This document shows, piece by piece, positions 32,568 to 41,457 of a stretch of 49,748 nt of DNA. A model generated the notes under the pieces. It was not told where the DNA came from and ran no database searches. It saw nothing but the letters and a program-made list of their open reading frames with translations. This DNA is from Proteiniclasticum sp. (GTDB lineage Bacteria; Bacillota; Clostridia; Clostridiales; Clostridiaceae), in the NCBI RefSeq assembly GCF_003514505.1, contig NZ_DOPX01000003.1, positions 1 through 49,748 on the forward strand, in the 5' to 3' direction. Positions within the stretch are counted from its first letter, which is position 1, and every line of letters begins with the position of its first letter. Both the position numbers and the translations under genes were made by a program.

Positions 32568-34307
32568 ATGTTTCAAACGATAAGAACCAAACTCATCACG
32601 GTATCGAGTCTCTTGCTGCTTCTGCCCATTATGATCCTTGGAACAGCCAGTTACCTTTCTGCCAAGGAAGAGCTGAACACCAAAGGCGAAGTAATCCTGA
32701 AAAATGGCGTGCATCAGGTGAGGCAGCTCATTGAGGTCAAGAAGAAAGAAGTGGAGTGGGGAGAACTGACTTTGGAAGAAGCCAAAGAATCCATCCGCCA
32801 GATTCTCATGTCTGAAAAGGACAAGGATGGAAAAAGAACCATAAAGAAGGACATTGATCTTGGAGAAAATGGCTACTTCATTGCCTACGACAGTGATGGC
32901 ACTCTAGTGATGCATCCCAGCCTGGAAGGAGAAAATCTATGGGAAACCACGGATAAATCAGGGTCCGGGATGAAGTTTGCCCAGGAACAGGTGAGAGCTG
33001 CCAAGGACGGGGGAGGCTTTGTCACCTATTCCTGGAATCTCCCAGGGAGAGAAGAAGCTGCACCGAAAGTCTCCTATCAGGAATATGACGAAGAGTGGGA
33101 CTGGATCATTTCTGCAGGAGCCTATGAGATGGATTTTAACGCCGGAGCAGACCATATCCGTACGATCCTGATATATGTTTTCCTTGGGGCTGTACTATTT
33201 GGCGCTATCATCATCATCATCTTATCCAGAAGCATCACAAGGCCCTTGGGCAGAGTTACAGAAAGTCTGGAAAAAATGTCTGAGAACCATCTGGATCTTT
33301 CACCGCTTCCCGTCAAAGGGAAAGATGAGACAGCAGTATTGTCGAAATCCTTCAACATGGTGCTGCAGAACCTTACGGATTTGGTAGGCACCATGAAAAT
33401 CAGTGCATCTTCCGTGACAGATCTTTCCAGCAGTCTGGCCGCTGTGACCACCCAGTCGGAAATGGCGCTGAATGAAGTCACAAGGACCATTCAGGAAGTG
33501 GCCCAGGCCGTATCTGAGGAGACAGGCATGACGGAAAAAGCTGCAGTGGAAGCTCAGGAACTGGCAGAAAGCATTGAAGAGATTGCAAAAAAGACCAGAA
33601 CCGTAGAAAGCCTTACCAAGGAGACGGTAAAAAAGAGTGAGATGGGTCTTAAGACTGTTAGAGAACTTTTGGAGGTGACAGAAAAATCGGGAGAAGCCAC
33701 AAAGAAGATCAGTGAAGTGGTTTCGGGGGTCACGGATACCACAGGAAGAATCAAGATCTTCACTGAAACCATCACAGGCATTGCCCAGCAGACGAATCTT
33801 CTAGCTCTTAATGCCAGCATTGAGGCGGCAAGAGCTGGAGAGGCAGGTAGAGGATTTGCAGTAGTGGCTGAAGAAATCAGAAAGCTGGCAGAGGAATCTT
33901 CAAAATCCGTCATGGAAATCCGGGACCTCATTCAGATCATTGAGGAAGGTGCGGTACAGTCAAAAGTGACTCTGGGCGGTCTCACATCTGCCATGGAAGA
34001 GCAGAATGTAAGTGTTGAGGGCACAGAAGTGCAGTTTAACGGTATCATGGAAAGCATCGGAAAAGTGGTGGCTGTAATTTCAGAGATTCAGAAAGAAATG
34101 CAGACGATGACGGTGAAAAAGGAAGTCATTGTGGATGCCATGAATGGCATTTCTGCGAGCATCGAAGAGATTTCTGCCAGCACCGAGGAAGTCACAGCCA
34201 GCACCGAAGAGCAGCTGGCTGGGGTGGAGGAGATTAATTCACAGACGGAGAAGCTCAATGAGTTGGCAAAAGATCTTGAAAAGCTCATCAGCGCATTTGT
34301 TTTATAG
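32568..34307 (+). CDS. Methyl-accepting chemotaxis protein with sCache_2 domain (tandem paralogue)
   Basis: This 579-residue receptor matches the previous one domain for domain: TM1 (about 7-29), sCache_2 ('NGYFIAYDSDGTLVMHPSLE', 'GGGFVTYSWNLPG', 'WDWIISAGAYEMDF'), TM2, HAMP, and a signalling tip 'IAQQTNLLALNASIEAARAG'. Divergence is greatest in the Cache domain and in the cytoplasmic helices next to HAMP, so the two probably sense related but different ligands. GAAGGAGGACTC precedes ATG 32568. It has its own leader with a Rex-like site, so it may be controlled apart from its twin. Confidence 0.93.
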   Translation: MFQTIRTKLITVSSLLLLLPIMILGTASYLSAKEELNTKGEVILKNGVHQVRQLIEVKKKEVEWGELTLEEAKESIRQILMSEKDKDGKRTIKKDIDLGENGYFIAYDSDGTLVMHPSLEGENLWETTDKSGSGMKFAQEQVRAAKDGGGFVTYSWNLPGREEAAPKVSYQEYDEEWDWIISAGAYEMDFNAGADHIRTILIYVFLGAVLFGAIIIIILSRSITRPLGRVTESLEKMSENHLDLSPLPVKGKDETAVLSKSFNMVLQNLTDLVGTMKISASSVTDLSSSLAAVTTQSEMALNEVTRTIQEVAQAVSEETGMTEKAAVEAQELAESIEEIAKKTRTVESLTKETVKKSEMGLKTVRELLEVTEKSGEATKKISEVVSGVTDTTGRIKIFTETITGIAQQTNLLALNASIEAARAGEAGRGFAVVAEEIRKLAEESSKSVMEIRDLIQIIEEGAVQSKVTLGGLTSAMEEQNVSVEGTEVQFNGIMESIGKVVAVISEIQKEMQTMTVKKEVIVDAMNGISASIEEISASTEEVTASTEEQLAGVEEINSQTEKLNELAKDLEKLISAFVL

Positions 34308-34324
34308 CATCAAGAAGACTTGGA

Positions 34325-34358
34325 GACAGGAAGGGGAACCTTCCTGTCATCTTTTTTA
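34325..34358 (+). terminator. Intrinsic terminator after the second chemoreceptor
   Basis: GACAGGAAGG (34325-34334) and CCTTCCTGTC (34339-34348) form a perfect 10-bp stem with a GGAA tetraloop, followed by TCTTTTTTATT. Confidence 0.9.
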
Positions 34359-34503
34359 TTCCCATGAAACCGAACTGTGGGGTCAATGAGGCAAAAAAGA
34401 ACAATCATTCGTTTTTTATGGTAATGGATACAAGGACCTGATAGAATTATAGGAACGATTCAATTAAATATTCACATGAAGTTGAAGTGATCAGGAGGCG
34501 AAA

Positions 34504-35646
34504 ATGCAGAAGGTGAAAATACTCCATTGTGCAGATTTACATTTGGGGTCAGAAATGATGACCCTGCCAAAGAAAAGCAAGGAAAGAAGAGGGGAGCTTC
34601 TCCGGACCTTTAGAAAAATCACAGACCTCTGCCGGGAAGAAGCGGTGGAGATTCTTCTCATTGCGGGAGATCTCTTCGAGGGGTCCAATGTGGATTCAGA
34701 GACCGTGCAGTCCGTGAAAAGTTATCTTGGGGCTCTTTCATGCCCTGTTTTTATCTCTCCGGGGAATCACGATTATATTTCCTTGGATTCTCCCTATCTT
34801 GAAGACGGATGGCCGGAGAATGTAAAAATCTTTAAAGGAGCCATGGAGAGGGTGCTTCTTGAAGACAAGAACGTAGCTGTCTATGGTGCTGGATTCACAG
34901 GAACCTATCAAAGAAAATCCATGCTCCAGTTTGGGGAAGTGAACTCTTCGCTTCTCAATATTTTATGCATTCATGGAGATGTGGTATCCCCAGGCCAAAA
35001 AAGTGATTATCATGCCATGACACTGGAAGACTTCAGAAAAAGCGGCATGGATTATGTGGCCTTGGGTCACATCCATAAACGGGACGACATCGGAAGGGCT
35101 GGCGATACATTCTATGCCTATACTGGATGCCCCGAGGGCAGAGGATTTGATGAGCTGGGCAGTAAAGGCGTATATCTTGGAGAACTTTATAAAGGCCGCC
35201 ATACGCTCCACTATGTGGAAGTGTGCCAGAGACAGTATATCCGTTTGGCCCTGGATATCACAGGACTGGTACGAGAGCTGGAGGTGGAGCATAAAATCAG
35301 GGAAACCCTTCTAACATGCTATGGTAAAGACTTCGACCGCCACATCTACCAGATATCTCTTACTGGAACCCGTAAAGAAGAAGAGGCTCTACCTGTGAAG
35401 ACCATCGAGAATACCCTCTCCGAATCTATATACCACCTGGAGCTTTCGGATGAAAGAGTGGTGGAAAGAGACTATGAGATCCTTCGTGAGGAAGTGAGCC
35501 TCCGTGGACTCTATGTGAGAAATCTCTTAAGTCTTCTGGAGGAGGCAAGAGAAAAAGAAGATGAAGTGCTTCTTGCCACCTACGGGAAAGCACTGGAATA
35601 CGGCATGACATCCTTTGAGGGGCAGGTGAATATCATTGAAGATTAG
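34504..35646 (+). CDS. SbcD/YhaO-like DNA repair metallo-nuclease
   Basis: The 380-residue protein has the calcineurin-like metal motifs: 'CADLHLGS' (DxH), 'IAGDLFEGSN' (GD), 'SPGNHDY' (GNH), 'IHGDVV' and 'LGHIHK' (GHxH). This is the Mre11/SbcD family, in which two Mn ions cut DNA ends, and the length and context match B. subtilis YhaO. ATCAGGAGG precedes ATG 34504. Its last 11 bases overlap the start of the SMC-like partner, so the two are translationally coupled and likely form a complex. Confidence 0.9.
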   Translation: MQKVKILHCADLHLGSEMMTLPKKSKERRGELLRTFRKITDLCREEAVEILLIAGDLFEGSNVDSETVQSVKSYLGALSCPVFISPGNHDYISLDSPYLEDGWPENVKIFKGAMERVLLEDKNVAVYGAGFTGTYQRKSMLQFGEVNSSLLNILCIHGDVVSPGQKSDYHAMTLEDFRKSGMDYVALGHIHKRDDIGRAGDTFYAYTGCPEGRGFDELGSKGVYLGELYKGRHTLHYVEVCQRQYIRLALDITGLVRELEVEHKIRETLLTCYGKDFDRHIYQISLTGTRKEEEALPVKTIENTLSESIYHLELSDERVVERDYEILREEVSLRGLYVRNLLSLLEEAREKEDEVLLATYGKALEYGMTSFEGQVNIIED

Positions 35647-38600
35647 AAAGATCCATATCGACTGCTTCGGCAAGTTTGAAAACTACGACCTGGAGCTCTC
35701 AGATGGAATGAATGTCATCTTTGGTCAGAATGAGGACGGAAAGAGCACCCTTATGGCCTTCATCCTCATGATGTTCTATGGATACAGCGGAAGATCGAAG
35801 GATCTCTCCAAGAACCTGAGAGAGAAATACAGACCCTGGAATGGAAACGAGATGAAGGGGCATGTTCTCTTTGAACATAAAGGAATCCTCTACCGATTGG
35901 AAAGAACCTTTGGCAAGAGCAACAGCTCCGACAAGGTGAAGATCTTTGATGAGATCACGGGAGAAACCATCAAATGGGCAAGCACAAAGGACCCAGGACA
36001 GGAGTTTTTTGGCCTTGGAGAAGAGGCGTTTTCCAAGAGTGTATTCATCGGGCAGGGCGGTATTCTTGTGGATGCCAGTGGCAAAAAAGATGAAATCACG
36101 GAGAAGCTTCTCAATCTCGTCACCACAGGAAGTGAAGATGTGAGCTATAAGAAAGCCTTGGATACCCTGACATCCTCCATGGAAGCGCTCATTTCCAAAA
36201 GTGGGAAGCAGGGAGCCTTGGTGAAAGCCAAAGAAGAGATGGCAAGGCTGAAAGAAGAGCGCTATGAGGCAGAGCAGGATGAGATGGATAAAAATGAGGC
36301 GCACCTGTCCATAGGCCAGTTGAAGAAGATGCTCATGGAAGAGGAAGCCCAGGAGAGAAGCTTGAAAGAGCAGCTGAAGGTACTTGAGTATGCTTCAGAG
36401 ATGGAAAAAGTAGAAGAAGCTCTTTACCGGGAAGAGAAACTTCTTTTGGCAGAAAAAGAGGCGGACCGAGTAAAGGAAAAGCTCTCCACAAGAGAAGGAA
36501 CGCTCAGTAAAGAGCATCTGGAGCATCTTAAAAGGCTTCTGAAAGACCAGGATGATCTCTCGAAAAGCCTGCAAGCGGAAGAAGAGAGGCTGGAGCGGCT
36601 GAAACAGGAGCTTATAAGGCTGAAAGATAGTCCGATGCAAGAAGTGAGAAAAGAGGATCTGGAGGCACTGAAGGAGAAAGAAGAACATCTTCTAAAGTGT
36701 AAAGAGCTTTTAACCCATCTTCATCTGGAGGAAGTAAAACTGGATGAACTGGAAGAGATCAAAAAGAAAAGAGATGCGCTGAAAGAGAAGCATGTACAAC
36801 TGAAGCTCACCTATCATCGTGAGAGAAAAGATCTGCACGACAAAGAAACCACCTATAAGCAAGGTGCAGTGGAAAAGGAAAGACTGGAAGAAGAAAAAAA
36901 ACAGCTGGAACTGGAGCTCAAAGATCTGCAGGTGGAAGCCGCCATCCTGAAAGAGAAGGTAAGAGGGACTGAAGAACGACAAAAGGAAGAGTCCATCAAG
37001 GGAGAGCGCAGCATAAGAGAGGCCATGGAGCGTCTTCAGGAAGCAGAGGAACCAAGAAAGGTCACCGAAGAAACTGCAGGCGGAAAAACGCTGCACAAAG
37101 GGATGCTTGGACTGGCTCTTTTAGCTGCAGCCGCTTCCGTGCTTTTGGGCATTTTAGTTGAACCGTATTTTTACAGCGGACTGCTCCTTTCCGGGCTTCT
37201 CCTTCTTCTTTCCATAAGAAAGAAAAGCCCCGTTGTGCGAGTCCTAGAAACAGTGGATGAAAGCCTTGTTGCGAGATACCGTGATGAACTGAAGATGGTG
37301 CAAAAGGAATCAGAAGACAGGAAACATGGAATCCAGGAAGCTCTTTTGGATCAGCGGAAAGAGATGGAAAAGACAGAAGAAGGAGTTCAGAAGATAGAAA
37401 GCCTTTTGAGAGAGCTTGTGGATGATCTGAAGGAGAAAGCTGCGCTGGTGACGGACCTTAAGAAAGACTTGGAGGAGAAGACGATTCTTTCTGCCCAGCT
37501 GGCAGAAAGACTGGCAGGAGCGGAAGAGGATCTCAAGGAGCAGGAGCTTCTTCTTGATAAAGAAGAGAATGAGAAAGGATTTCCGGACCGCCAGGAGCTC
37601 TCAAGTAAAATCACAGATACAGAGACTGAAATGAATAGGCTGAAGAAGGAGACGGAAGACATTCTTGGCAGTTTTCAAGTGGACACCTATGATCAGCTTC
37701 TCCAACGGCATCACCTCTATAAAGGGCGTCAGGAGAAGATAAAAGAGAAGGAGGAAAATCTTCAGGGAGAACGCGAAGCGGTGTCAAAGATGAAGATGGC
37801 AGGGGAAGAAAACCTGAAGCTCTTACTTAAAGAACTATCTTCCATAAAAGAGGTCGAAAATCTCAGCTCTGCAGAGCATGTGCTTCTTATGATGGAAGAG
37901 GCTTTAGAAGAATATGACAGGCTGTATCGCCATGTTTCCTACCTGAAATCTGAAAGAAAACCCTTGGAGCTTTCCATGACAGGAGAAGAGCTGGCAAGTA
38001 AAAGAGAGGAGCTGCGAAACACCATAAGGAAGCTCCTTGGCAAAGAGAACTATACAGAAGAGGATCTTCAGAAGGTCCGTCAGGGAAAAGAAGAGCAAGA
38101 GGCTCTGGAGAAAAGGATACACAGCCTCCGAGAAGAGATCACCAAAAAAGAAACGGAGCTGAAAGAAAAATACAAGCACAAGAAGAACCTCAGTCAGATT
38201 GACGATGAACTGGACTTCTATAAAGAGAAAGTGGAGAAAAGGCAGAGGATCTATGATGCGCTGAAAATCGCAAGAGAACAGCTGGAAGGAGCTTTTTTGG
38301 AGCTTCAGAGAAGCTTCGGGCCAAAGGTGAATGAAAAAACAGAAGAGATCTTCAAAAGACTGACAGGCGGTAAGTATCAGAAAGTCCGTGTCACCAAAGA
38401 CTTCTCCATCTCCGTGGAGGATCCTGAAAGAAAGAGCAGCTATGAGTGGGGCTTCTTAAGTGGAGGAACCATTGATCAGGCCTATCTTTCTTTACGGCTT
38501 GCCATCTCGGATCTAGTGATGTCTGGAGAAGAAAACCTGCCCATTTTCCTGGATGACGTATTCACCCAGTATGACGATGAGAGAGCCTACGAAGGACTTC

Positions 38601-38737
38601 GATTCCTATATGAGTATGCAGTGAAAAGAGAAGACCCTCTTCAGGCGGTGCTGTTCACCTGCCACAGAAGACTCTTTGAGTGGGCAGGGGAACTGGGAAA
38701 TATCGATGTAATGGAGATTGGAAGAACTCGGAAATAA
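35636..38737 (+). CDS. SbcC/YhaN-like SMC ATPase (TTG start)
   Basis: The 1033-residue protein has an N-terminal half-ATPase with Walker A GQNEDGKST (residues 30-38), two long coiled coils (about 180-460 and 530-880), and a C-terminal half with ABC signature 'FLSGGTIDQAYLSLRLA' and Walker B 'LPIFLDDVF'. A hydrophobic stretch between the coils ('GLALLAAAASVLLGILV' and 'SGLLLSGLLLLLSI', DNA about 37110-37220) may form a membrane hairpin, as in YhaN, replacing the zinc hook of Rad50/SbcC. The TTG at 35636 overlaps the YhaO-like gene by 11 bases. The pair probably processes DNA ends near the membrane. Confidence 0.88.
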   Translation: MKIRKIHIDCFGKFENYDLELSDGMNVIFGQNEDGKSTLMAFILMMFYGYSGRSKDLSKNLREKYRPWNGNEMKGHVLFEHKGILYRLERTFGKSNSSDKVKIFDEITGETIKWASTKDPGQEFFGLGEEAFSKSVFIGQGGILVDASGKKDEITEKLLNLVTTGSEDVSYKKALDTLTSSMEALISKSGKQGALVKAKEEMARLKEERYEAEQDEMDKNEAHLSIGQLKKMLMEEEAQERSLKEQLKVLEYASEMEKVEEALYREEKLLLAEKEADRVKEKLSTREGTLSKEHLEHLKRLLKDQDDLSKSLQAEEERLERLKQELIRLKDSPMQEVRKEDLEALKEKEEHLLKCKELLTHLHLEEVKLDELEEIKKKRDALKEKHVQLKLTYHRERKDLHDKETTYKQGAVEKERLEEEKKQLELELKDLQVEAAILKEKVRGTEERQKEESIKGERSIREAMERLQEAEEPRKVTEETAGGKTLHKGMLGLALLAAAASVLLGILVEPYFYSGLLLSGLLLLLSIRKKSPVVRVLETVDESLVARYRDELKMVQKESEDRKHGIQEALLDQRKEMEKTEEGVQKIESLLRELVDDLKEKAALVTDLKKDLEEKTILSAQLAERLAGAEEDLKEQELLLDKEENEKGFPDRQELSSKITDTETEMNRLKKETEDILGSFQVDTYDQLLQRHHLYKGRQEKIKEKEENLQGEREAVSKMKMAGEENLKLLLKELSSIKEVENLSSAEHVLLMMEEALEEYDRLYRHVSYLKSERKPLELSMTGEELASKREELRNTIRKLLGKENYTEEDLQKVRQGKEEQEALEKRIHSLREEITKKETELKEKYKHKKNLSQIDDELDFYKEKVEKRQRIYDALKIAREQLEGAFLELQRSFGPKVNEKTEEIFKRLTGGKYQKVRVTKDFSISVEDPERKSSYEWGFLSGGTIDQAYLSLRLAISDLVMSGEENLPIFLDDVFTQYDDERAYEGLRFLYEYAVKREDPLQAVLFTCHRRLFEWAGELGNIDVMEIGRTRK

Positions 38738-38743
38738 ATAGAG

Positions 38744-38800
38744 AGAGTCATGAAAAGAGCTGGGTTTCATTCGCTTTTCCTTTTCATGGCTCTTCTTTTA
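38744..38800 (+). terminator. Intrinsic terminator after the YhaO/YhaN pair
   Basis: AGAGTCATGAAAAG (38744-38757) pairs with CTTTTCATGGCTCT (38780-38793) with one G-T pair, followed by TCTTTTATT. Confidence 0.75.
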
Positions 38801-38858
38801 TTGAGTAAAATACTTTGAACTACTAACAAATTGGCAAAGTTTTCCATTTTGCATTTCA

Positions 38859-38912
38859 TTTTGGAAATATTTTCCAAAAACTATTGAAACCTGAAAATGA
38901 ACGTGGTACTCT
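38859..38912 (+). promoter_or_regulatory. Promoter and palindromic operator of the amino-sugar PTS gene
   Basis: TTGAAA (38884-38889), 17 bp, TACTCT (38907-38912) forms the core promoter. Directly upstream, TTTTGGAAA (38859-38867) and TTTCCAAAA (38871-38879) are perfect 9-bp arms around TAT. A further half-site TTTTCCA lies at about 38840. A second small palindrome, GTAATGGATTAC (38924-38935), follows the start site. The RpiR protein encoded at 41458 is the likely binder. Confidence 0.6.
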
Positions 38913-38977
38913 TTTGGTAACCGGTAATGGATTACAGCCGGTGGCACTTATTGAATTTATTTTTGGAGGTAAAAATT

Positions 38978-40573
38978 ATGTTTGAAAAGCTTCAGCGTCT
39001 TGGTAAAGCTTTCATGATTCCCATCGCAGTTCTGCCGATTGCTGGTCTTATGCTTGGTATTGGAAGTGCATTCACCAATGGTCTGATGATTGAAACCTAC
39101 GGCCTCACATGGCTCCTTGGTGAAGGAACATTCCTTTACTATGTATTAAGCACCATGGCTGCCATCGGTAATGTGGTCTTTGGCAACCTTCCTCTGATTT
39201 TTGCTGTGGGCATCGCCTCTGGTCTTGCGCTTCAGGAAAAAGGAGCAGCGGGTCTTTCTGCAGCCATCTCTTTCGTTGTTATGCATTCTGTTATTGGCAA
39301 GGTGCTTTCCTTCCTGGGACATACTCCAGAAACCACCTCCATTGATTATTTTGTTTCCCAGGGAATGAATGCGGTGGAAGCTGCAAAGCAGGCCAATGTG
39401 TATGGCTATGAACTGGGAATGTTCTCTGTTCGTATTGGTGTACTTGGCGGTATCATCATCGGTATTGTAGTCGCATTCTTAACCAATAAATATTATGACA
39501 AGAAAATGCCAGAAGCTCTTTCCTTTTTCTCTGGCGTCCGATTTGTACCCATCATCAGTGTTCTGGCAGCAAGCCTCATTGGTGCAGTGATTCCTTTTGT
39601 ATGGCCTTATGTTCATCTTGGGATCTCCACCTTCGCAGAGTTCTTTGGAAAGACCGGACCCATCGGTGTGTTCTTCTATGGATTCTTCATGAGACTTTTG
39701 AACATCTTTGGTCTACACCACGCCATCTATCCTCTCTTCTGGTTCACCTCTTTAGGTGGAGAAATGGAAGTGGCAGGAAGACTGGTCCAGGGTGGACAGA
39801 ATATTTTCTTCGCTCAGCTGGCAGACCCCAACACTTTGAGATTCAGTGCAGAAGGCACTAAGTTCTTTACAGGTGGATATCTGCCCATGATGTTTGGACT
39901 TCCTGCAGCTGCTTATGCCATGTATAAAGTGGCTGATACCAAGAACAAGAAGCTTGTAGGCGGACTTCTTTTCTCCGCAGCTCTTACTTCTTTCCTTACA
40001 GGAATCACAGAACCCATTGAGTTCACCTTCCTGTTTGTAGCTCCTGCTCTTTATGGAATCCATGCCCTCCTGGAAGGTATTGCCTACGCAGTGCTTTATA
40101 TGCTGGATGTTGCGGTTGGCGTAACATTCTCCAGAGGAATCATTGACTTTACTCTCTTTGGTCTCCTTCAGGGAAATGCGAAAACAAACTTCATCTGGAT
40201 TCTCATCCTGGGTATTCCCACTGCGCTGATCTACTACTATGTGTTTAAAACCCTCATTCTGAAATTCAACTTCAAAACCCCTGGTCGTGGAGACGAGGAA
40301 GTGAAGCTTTATTCCAAGAAAGATGTCCTTGCAAAGGATATGGATATTGAACAGGTCATTGACGCGCTGGGTGGAAGAGAAAACCTGGTGGATGTGGATG
40401 CCTGCATCACAAGACTTCGTGTTACTGTAAAAGATGTCTCCAAGGTTGCGGATGACGCCACCTGGAAAGGAGAGCTCAAGGCAAGAGGAGTCTTCAGAAA
40501 AGGCAATGGTGTTCAGGTGGTGTATGGAGCACTGGCTGAAGTGCTGAAAAATGACATCAATAAAGTAAGATAA
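38978..40573 (+). CDS. PTS EIICB permease, probably for an amino sugar
   Basis: The 531-residue protein has an EIIC domain (about 1-420; 'LTGITEPIEFTFLFVAP') and an EIIB domain with phospho-cysteine Cys476 in DACITRLRVTV. It belongs to the glucose/N-acetylglucosamine/maltose superfamily and has no fused EIIA. TTGGAGGT before ATG 38978 fixes the start; the ATG at 38927 lies in the leader. The next genes are nanE and an RpiR regulator, which points to uptake of N-acetylmannosamine (as ManNAc-6-phosphate) or a related sugar. It is about the same length as the EIICB at 23398 but clearly diverged from it. Confidence 0.88.
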   Translation: MFEKLQRLGKAFMIPIAVLPIAGLMLGIGSAFTNGLMIETYGLTWLLGEGTFLYYVLSTMAAIGNVVFGNLPLIFAVGIASGLALQEKGAAGLSAAISFVVMHSVIGKVLSFLGHTPETTSIDYFVSQGMNAVEAAKQANVYGYELGMFSVRIGVLGGIIIGIVVAFLTNKYYDKKMPEALSFFSGVRFVPIISVLAASLIGAVIPFVWPYVHLGISTFAEFFGKTGPIGVFFYGFFMRLLNIFGLHHAIYPLFWFTSLGGEMEVAGRLVQGGQNIFFAQLADPNTLRFSAEGTKFFTGGYLPMMFGLPAAAYAMYKVADTKNKKLVGGLLFSAALTSFLTGITEPIEFTFLFVAPALYGIHALLEGIAYAVLYMLDVAVGVTFSRGIIDFTLFGLLQGNAKTNFIWILILGIPTALIYYYVFKTLILKFNFKTPGRGDEEVKLYSKKDVLAKDMDIEQVIDALGGRENLVDVDACITRLRVTVKDVSKVADDATWKGELKARGVFRKGNGVQVVYGALAEVLKNDINKVR

Positions 40574-40636
40574 ACTTCGGATATATCTCCAGATTGAAGC
40601 TGAGACGCTTCTTTCTGGGGATTTCATCCTATGAGG

Positions 40637-40679
40637 CATGGTATATACCATGGACAAATGGAAACCTCAAAATATATAA
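40637..40679 (+). promoter_or_regulatory. dre-like palindrome overlapping a promoter in front of nanE
   Basis: CATGGTATATACCATG (40637-40652) is a perfect 16-bp palindrome. Its core TGGTATATACCA matches the NagR/DasR dre site TGGTCTAGACCA at 10 of 12 positions. A -35-like TGGACA (40651-40656) overlaps its right edge and a TATATA/TATAAA -10 follows at about 16-18 bp. Confidence 0.55.
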
Positions 40680-40691
40680 AAATGAACAAAA

Positions 40692-40735
40692 AGGAGGAAG
40701 CTTTTCCCTGAGAGGGTTGAAAAGCAGACCGAATG
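40692..40735 (+). promoter_or_regulatory. Split ribosome binding site bridged by a hairpin (nanE start)
   Basis: AGGAGG (40692-40697) lies 35 bases before ATG 40733, too far for normal initiation. Between them GCTTTTC (40700-40706) pairs with GAAAAGC (40719-40725), with an inner CCT/AGG pairing. If folded, the hairpin leaves 9 bases between AGGAGG and ATG. An in-frame TGA at 40718 rules out a longer protein. Confidence 0.6.
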
Positions 40736-41422
40736 AATAAAATAGAAATTATGGAGGCTCTCAAAGGAAATCTGGTGGTTTCTTGTCAGGCGCTTCCTGG
40801 AGAACCTCTTCACAGCTCCTTTATCATGGGGAGACTTGCCTATGCAGCCTATCTTGGCGGTGCCAAGGGCATCCGGGCGAATTCTGTGGAAGACATCAAA
40901 GAAATCAAAAGAAATGTGAACCTTCCTCTCATCGGAATCATTAAAAAAGTCTATGGGGACTGTCCAGTATTTATTACCCCCACCATGAAAGAGATTGATG
41001 CCCTGGTGGAAGAAGGTGTGGAGATCATTGCGCTGGATGCCACAGACAGACTGCGTCCAGATGGTGAAACCATCCGGGAAGCATTTCCGAAGATCCGGGA
41101 GAAATATCCCCATCAGCTCTTCATGGCGGACTGCTCCACCTTCACTGAAGCGGAGACTGCAGAAGCCTTGGGATTTGATTTTCTAGGGACAACGTTAGCC
41201 GGCTACACGGACTATACAAAAGAAAGACAGCTTCCCGATGTTTCTCTCATGGAAGAGATTGTGATGAAGCTTCATACGCCACTCATTGCTGAGGGCGGCA
41301 TTTCCACACCTGAGGAGCTGGAAGCTGTAATGAACAGCGGTGCCTTCTGCGCTGTGGTGGGTTCTGCCATCACCAGGCCTTTGGAAATCACAAAAAGATT
41401 CATGGAAGCTGTTAAAAAATAA
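40733..41422 (+). CDS. nanE: N-acetylmannosamine-6-phosphate 2-epimerase
   Basis: The 229-residue protein matches NanE throughout: 'GNLVVSCQALPGEPLH', 'GAKGIRANSVEDIKEIK', 'LPLIGIIKKVYGD', 'IIALDATDRLRPDG', 'LMADCSTFTEAE' and 'IAEGGISTPEELEAVMNSGA'. It is a TIM barrel that converts ManNAc-6-P to GlcNAc-6-P, with the catalytic lysine in GIIKK. Its place between a PTS permease and an RpiR regulator, with no sialate lyase or kinase nearby, suggests that ManNAc is taken up directly as its 6-phosphate. No normal ribosome site precedes ATG 40733; see the hairpin feature. Confidence 0.93.
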   Translation: MNKIEIMEALKGNLVVSCQALPGEPLHSSFIMGRLAYAAYLGGAKGIRANSVEDIKEIKRNVNLPLIGIIKKVYGDCPVFITPTMKEIDALVEEGVEIIALDATDRLRPDGETIREAFPKIREKYPHQLFMADCSTFTEAETAEALGFDFLGTTLAGYTDYTKERQLPDVSLMEEIVMKLHTPLIAEGGISTPEELEAVMNSGAFCAVVGSAITRPLEITKRFMEAVKK

Positions 41423-41457
41423 GACATCTCGTGGTAAAGTAGTAGAGGGGGTGTCCT

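Noticed and set aside
38917..38930. Second cre site before the amino-sugar PTS gene (GGTAACCGGTAATG region)
   Set aside because: Three positions differ from the consensus; too weak to call.
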